Shown: piece after piece, positions 5,719 to 8,112 of the stretch
Layout of the letters: each line of letters opens with the position of its first letter
How positions within the stretch are numbered: position 1 is the stretch's first letter
NCBI GenBank assembly: GCA_016201575.1
Contig: JACQCN010000220.1
Coordinates: 1-8,112, forward strand
DNA length: 8,112 bases
Source of the DNA: Candidatus Rokuibacteriota bacterium
GTDB lineage: Bacteria; Methylomirabilota; Methylomirabilia; Rokubacteriales; CSP1-6
Direction of reading: 5' to 3'
Translations under genes and position numbers: made by a program
Notes under the pieces: generated by a model
What the model was told of the DNA's origin: nothing
What the model saw: only the letters and a program-made list of their open reading frames with translations
Databases searched by the model: none

Positions 5719-6741
5719 ATGCTGGAGCGACGAACTGCTGCCGCCCTGCTCGGCCTGGCGCTCGTGGCGATCTCCGCCCGTCCGGCCGGGGCCCAGCCCG
5801 TGAGCTGGAAAGTCGCCGTCTTCGGCCCGCCGCGGCCGGCCACCGCGTCCATCGAGTTCCTGGCCAAGGAAGTCGCGGCCCGGACCGGGGGGCAGATCAA
5901 GATCGAGCCGGTCTACGCCGAGGCGCTCTCGAAGGCCACCGAGATGCTCGACGGCCTCAAGGCCGAGGCATTCGAGGCCGCCCTCCTCTGCGCGTCCTAC
6001 TATCCCGGCAAGCTCCCGGTCTTCACCGTGCTCGACCTGGCGATGCTCACCCCCGACAACATCATGGCGCAGGCCCGTGTCCAGATGGCGCTGGCCGAGC
6101 ACCCCGTGATGCAGCAGGAGCTCAAGCGCTGGGGGATCCGGATGCTCCTGCCGACTCCACTCCCCCAGTATCAGATGATGGGCAAGAAGCGCATCACCAG
6201 GGTCGAGGACTTCAAGGGCGTGCGGATCCGCGTCTCCGGCGAGATGGCGAAGGTGCTGGAGGACTTCGGGGCGGTGAAGAGCCTGGTGCCCGCGCCCGAG
6301 ACGTACACCGCGCTGGAGCGGGGCGTCGTGGACATGATCACGTTCCCCGGCACGTACGGCTTCGCCTCGTTCCGCCTGCACGAGATCTCGAGGTACTACA
6401 TCGACAAGATCTCGCTGGGCACCCAGCCGTGCTTCTGGGCCGTCACCGAGGGCGCCTGGGGCAAGCTCCCGGCGGGGCATCAGAAGCTCATGCTCGACCT
6501 GCGCGAGCCGGCCGCCCGGGCGGCGATGCAGGCCTTCGCGGCGGCCGACGGGAAGGACTACCCCGAGTTCAAGGCCCGCGGCATCGAGGTCATCAACTTC
6601 CCGCCGGCCGAGCGCGCCAAGCTGGCCGCCAACGCCGGCAAGCACTGGCAGGAGTGGGTCGCCGACAAGGAGAGGCGCGGGATCCCGGCCAGGCAGGTGC
6701 TGGAGTTCGTCCACGCCAAGATCAAGGAGTACGCGCGGTAG
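5719..6741 (+). CDS. dctP: TRAP transporter solute-binding protein (DctP family)
   Basis: This 340-aa periplasmic binding protein of a tripartite ATP-independent transporter captures an organic acid and hands it to the DctQM membrane complex. The ATG at 5719 is preferred to one at 5695 because AAAGGAG sits 8 bases upstream and the protein then begins with a normal signal peptide: basic MLERR, a hydrophobic core, and likely cleavage after ARPAGA (residue 25). DctP landmarks include FLAKEVAARTGGQIKIE (47-63), the conserved arginine of FKGVRIRVSG (Arg171 expected to pair with the ligand carboxylate) and PAPETYTALERGVVDMITFP (191-210). Length is typical. It is followed after 32 bases by dctQ. The ligand cannot be predicted from these motifs. 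The symbol is used in the family sense only. Confidence 0.93.
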   Translation: MLERRTAAALLGLALVAISARPAGAQPVSWKVAVFGPPRPATASIEFLAKEVAARTGGQIKIEPVYAEALSKATEMLDGLKAEAFEAALLCASYYPGKLPVFTVLDLAMLTPDNIMAQARVQMALAEHPVMQQELKRWGIRMLLPTPLPQYQMMGKKRITRVEDFKGVRIRVSGEMAKVLEDFGAVKSLVPAPETYTALERGVVDMITFPGTYGFASFRLHEISRYYIDKISLGTQPCFWAVTEGAWGKLPAGHQKLMLDLREPAARAAMQAFAAADGKDYPEFKARGIEVINFPPAERAKLAANAGKHWQEWVADKERRGIPARQVLEFVHAKIKEYAR

Positions 6742-6773
6742 CGCCGGTCCCGCGCTCCCACCGCCGATCGCCC

Positions 6774-7274
6774 ATGTCCACCGCCCCGCGCCGAGCGCTC
6801 GAGCGCCTGGAGACCGCGCTCAACCTCGTCTCGGCGCTCATCCTGTTCGCGCTCATGTTCTACGTCACGGCCGAGATTTTCATGCGCTACCTGTTCAACC
6901 ATCCCCTGCCGGGCCACCTGGAGCTCACGCAGCTCCTGATCGCCCCGGCGGTGTTCCTGGCCCTGTCGTGGGTGCAGGCGCGCCGGGGCCACGTCGGGAT
7001 GGACCTCCTCCACGAGAAGCTGTCCCCGCGCGGGCGCGCCGCCGCTGACTGCCTCACCCTGACCCTGGCCCTCGTCACGTTCGCCGTCATCACCTGGTTC
7101 AGCTCCCAGTCCACCTGGACGGCGTGGGAGGTGGGGGACGTGACGCCCACGGCGAACATCACGACGTGGTGGTCGCGGGCGGCCGTTCCCGTGGGCTCGG
7201 CGCTTCTCTGCGTGCGGCTCGTCATGCAGCTCGTGGAGAGCCTCGGCATCCTCTTCGGCCGGCGACGCGCGTGA
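6774..7274 (+). CDS. dctQ: TRAP transporter small permease subunit (DctQ family)
   Basis: This 166-aa inner-membrane protein is the small subunit of the TRAP permease and supports the large DctM subunit. Four hydrophobic segments are visible at about 17-37, 48-68, 93-111 and 137-158, the usual DctQ topology. The first is followed by the family-typical FMRYLFNHPLPG (36-47), and the second ends in WVQARRGHVGMDLL (66-79), a hallmark of DctQ. The start at ATG 6774 gives a normal N terminus (MSTAPRRALERLE), although no Shine-Dalgarno is evident. Translation may depend on coupling with dctP, 32 bases upstream. Its TGA overlaps the ATG of dctM by one base (TGATG), strong evidence for one operon. Confidence 0.9.
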   Translation: MSTAPRRALERLETALNLVSALILFALMFYVTAEIFMRYLFNHPLPGHLELTQLLIAPAVFLALSWVQARRGHVGMDLLHEKLSPRGRAAADCLTLTLALVTFAVITWFSSQSTWTAWEVGDVTPTANITTWWSRAAVPVGSALLCVRLVMQLVESLGILFGRRRA

Positions 7275-8112
7275 TGGATCCGCTGCTCCTCGCCTGGATC
7301 GGCATGGCCGCGGTGATCCTGCTGGTCGCCCTGGGCATGCCCATCGCCTTCGTCACCGCCACGGTGGGCCTGGCCGGCCTGACCGCGCTCCGCGGCTTCG
7401 GGGCCGCGGCCATGCTGGCCGGCACCACGCCGCACTCGGAGGTGTCCAACTACGCGCTCGTGGTCGTGCCCTTCTTCATCTTGATGGGCTCGTTCGCGAG
7501 CGCGGCGGGGATCACCACCGACCTCTATCGAATGGCCAAGGCCTGGCTCGGCCACTTGCCGGGGGGGCTGGCCATCGCCACCACCTGGGGCACCGCGCTG
7601 TGGAGCGCCATCTCGGGCTCGAGCACCGCGACCGCGGCCGTGATGGGGCGGATGGCCGTGCCGGAGATGATCGCCTACGGGTACGACCGCAAGCTGGCCG
7701 CGGGCTCGGTGGCGGCGGGCGCGGCCATGGACGCGCTCATTCCACCCAGCGTGGTGATGATCGTCTACGGGTTGCTGACGGAGTCGTCGATCGGCCCGCT
7801 GCTCATGGCGGGCTTCATCCCGGGCTTCATGGAGGCGGCGAGCTTCGCGCTCATCATCTACGTCATGGCCCGGCGGAACCCCCGGCTCGCGCCCGCGATG
7901 GAGCGGGTGCCCTGGGGCGGGCGCGTCCGCTCGGTGTTCCTCGCGGGCAACTGGTCGTTCCTGGCCGTCTTCCTCGTCGTCTTCGGCGGCATCTACCTCG
8001 GCGTTTTCACCCCCACCGAGGCCGGCGGGATCGGCGCCTTCGGCACCTTCCTCACCGCGCTGTGCCTGGGCCGGCTCAACCGGCACACCTTGGTGGAGGG
8101 CCTGCTCGAGAC
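7274..8112 (+). CDS. dctM: TRAP transporter large permease subunit (DctM family), 5' part
   Basis: This is the first 279 codons of the large TRAP permease, the channel-forming subunit that couples solute uptake to a sodium or proton gradient; the family is usually about 425-450 aa. Many hydrophobic segments are seen. Conserved landmarks are GMPIAFVTATVGL (21-33), VVPFFILMGSF (64-74), WSAISGSSTATAAVMGRM (110-127), MDALIPPSVVMIVYG (152-166), ESSIGPLLMAGFIPG (170-184) and GVFTPTEAGGIGAFG (243-257). The ATG at 7274 shares one base with the dctQ stop (TGATG), and no independent ribosome-binding site is visible, so translational coupling is likely. The frame is intact to the window edge, where it is cut off. 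Confidence 0.93.
   Translation, partial: MDPLLLAWIGMAAVILLVALGMPIAFVTATVGLAGLTALRGFGAAAMLAGTTPHSEVSNYALVVVPFFILMGSFASAAGITTDLYRMAKAWLGHLPGGLAIATTWGTALWSAISGSSTATAAVMGRMAVPEMIAYGYDRKLAAGSVAAGAAMDALIPPSVVMIVYGLLTESSIGPLLMAGFIPGFMEAASFALIIYVMARRNPRLAPAMERVPWGGRVRSVFLAGNWSFLAVFLVVFGGIYLGVFTPTEAGGIGAFGTFLTALCLGRLNRHTLVEGLLE

Noticed and set aside
2569..6714. 1381-codon minus-strand open frame spanning several genes
   Set aside because: Only its last 348 codons (the dehydrogenase) are real. The rest is out of frame with the CoA-transferase and antisense to the CMD and dctP genes, so no giant fusion protein is supported.
6429..6773. N-terminal extension of dctQ back into dctP
   Set aside because: The extension is an out-of-frame reading of dctP. 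The ATG at 6774 gives a normal DctQ start and length.
6887..8086. 399-codon minus-strand open frame opposite dctQ and dctM
   Set aside because: It is antisense to two strongly conserved membrane genes and is rich in Arg, Gly, His and Glu with no domain.
1..8112. CRISPR arrays, tRNA or rRNA genes, transposases, toxin-antitoxin or phage-defence genes
   Set aside because: I saw no spaced direct repeats, no RNA-gene signatures and no such protein motifs in either strand. The genes are ordinary catabolic and transport families.

Overview
This is a GC-rich window (roughly 70% by eye) that reads as chromosomal catabolic and transport DNA from a soil or groundwater bacterium. The mix is an amidohydrolase of the D-aminoacylase family, a CaiB/BaiF CoA-transferase, a luciferase-like flavin oxidoreductase, a zinc alcohol dehydrogenase, an SDR, a CMD-family protein and a TRAP transporter. 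That mix fits Candidatus Rokubacteria/Methylomirabilota or a high-GC proteobacterium. The assignment rests on gene content and composition only. No marker gene is present.

Layout: everything left of about 5216 that I call as a gene lies on the minus strand. Read in the direction of transcription, the order is CaiB/BaiF CoA-transferase (5216-3999), a luciferase-like monooxygenase fragment (3953-3612), a zinc-dependent MDR dehydrogenase (3615-2569), a short-chain dehydrogenase fragment (2517-2068), a TfoX-N-like gene in conspicuously AT-richer DNA (2071-1700), a 142-base spacer, and the D-aminoacylase-like amidohydrolase (1557 running off the left edge). Right of a 49-base divergent spacer, the plus strand holds a CMD-family gene (5266-5658), then dctP, dctQ and a partial dctM of a TRAP transporter (5719 to beyond the right edge).

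How it may work together: the plus-strand genes would import an organic acid. The SBP binds it in the periplasm and the DctQ/DctM membrane pair carries it in. The divergent genes look like enzymes for activating (CoA-transferase) and oxidising (dehydrogenase) a carboxylate or a related compound. The substrate cannot be read from the sequence.

The most unusual feature is decay or remodelling of the minus-strand cluster. Two oxidoreductase genes are cut to their N-terminal parts (LLM 113 aa, SDR 149 aa). Each ends in a 4-base ATGA overlap with the gene that follows. The second cut coincides with the start of a block of about 430 bases of much lower GC carrying the TfoX-like gene, which suggests replacement or insertion by foreign DNA. 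I see no phage, CRISPR, transposase, tRNA or rRNA, and no convincing wholly new system. The very long reading frames opposite the real genes are GC-driven shadows.
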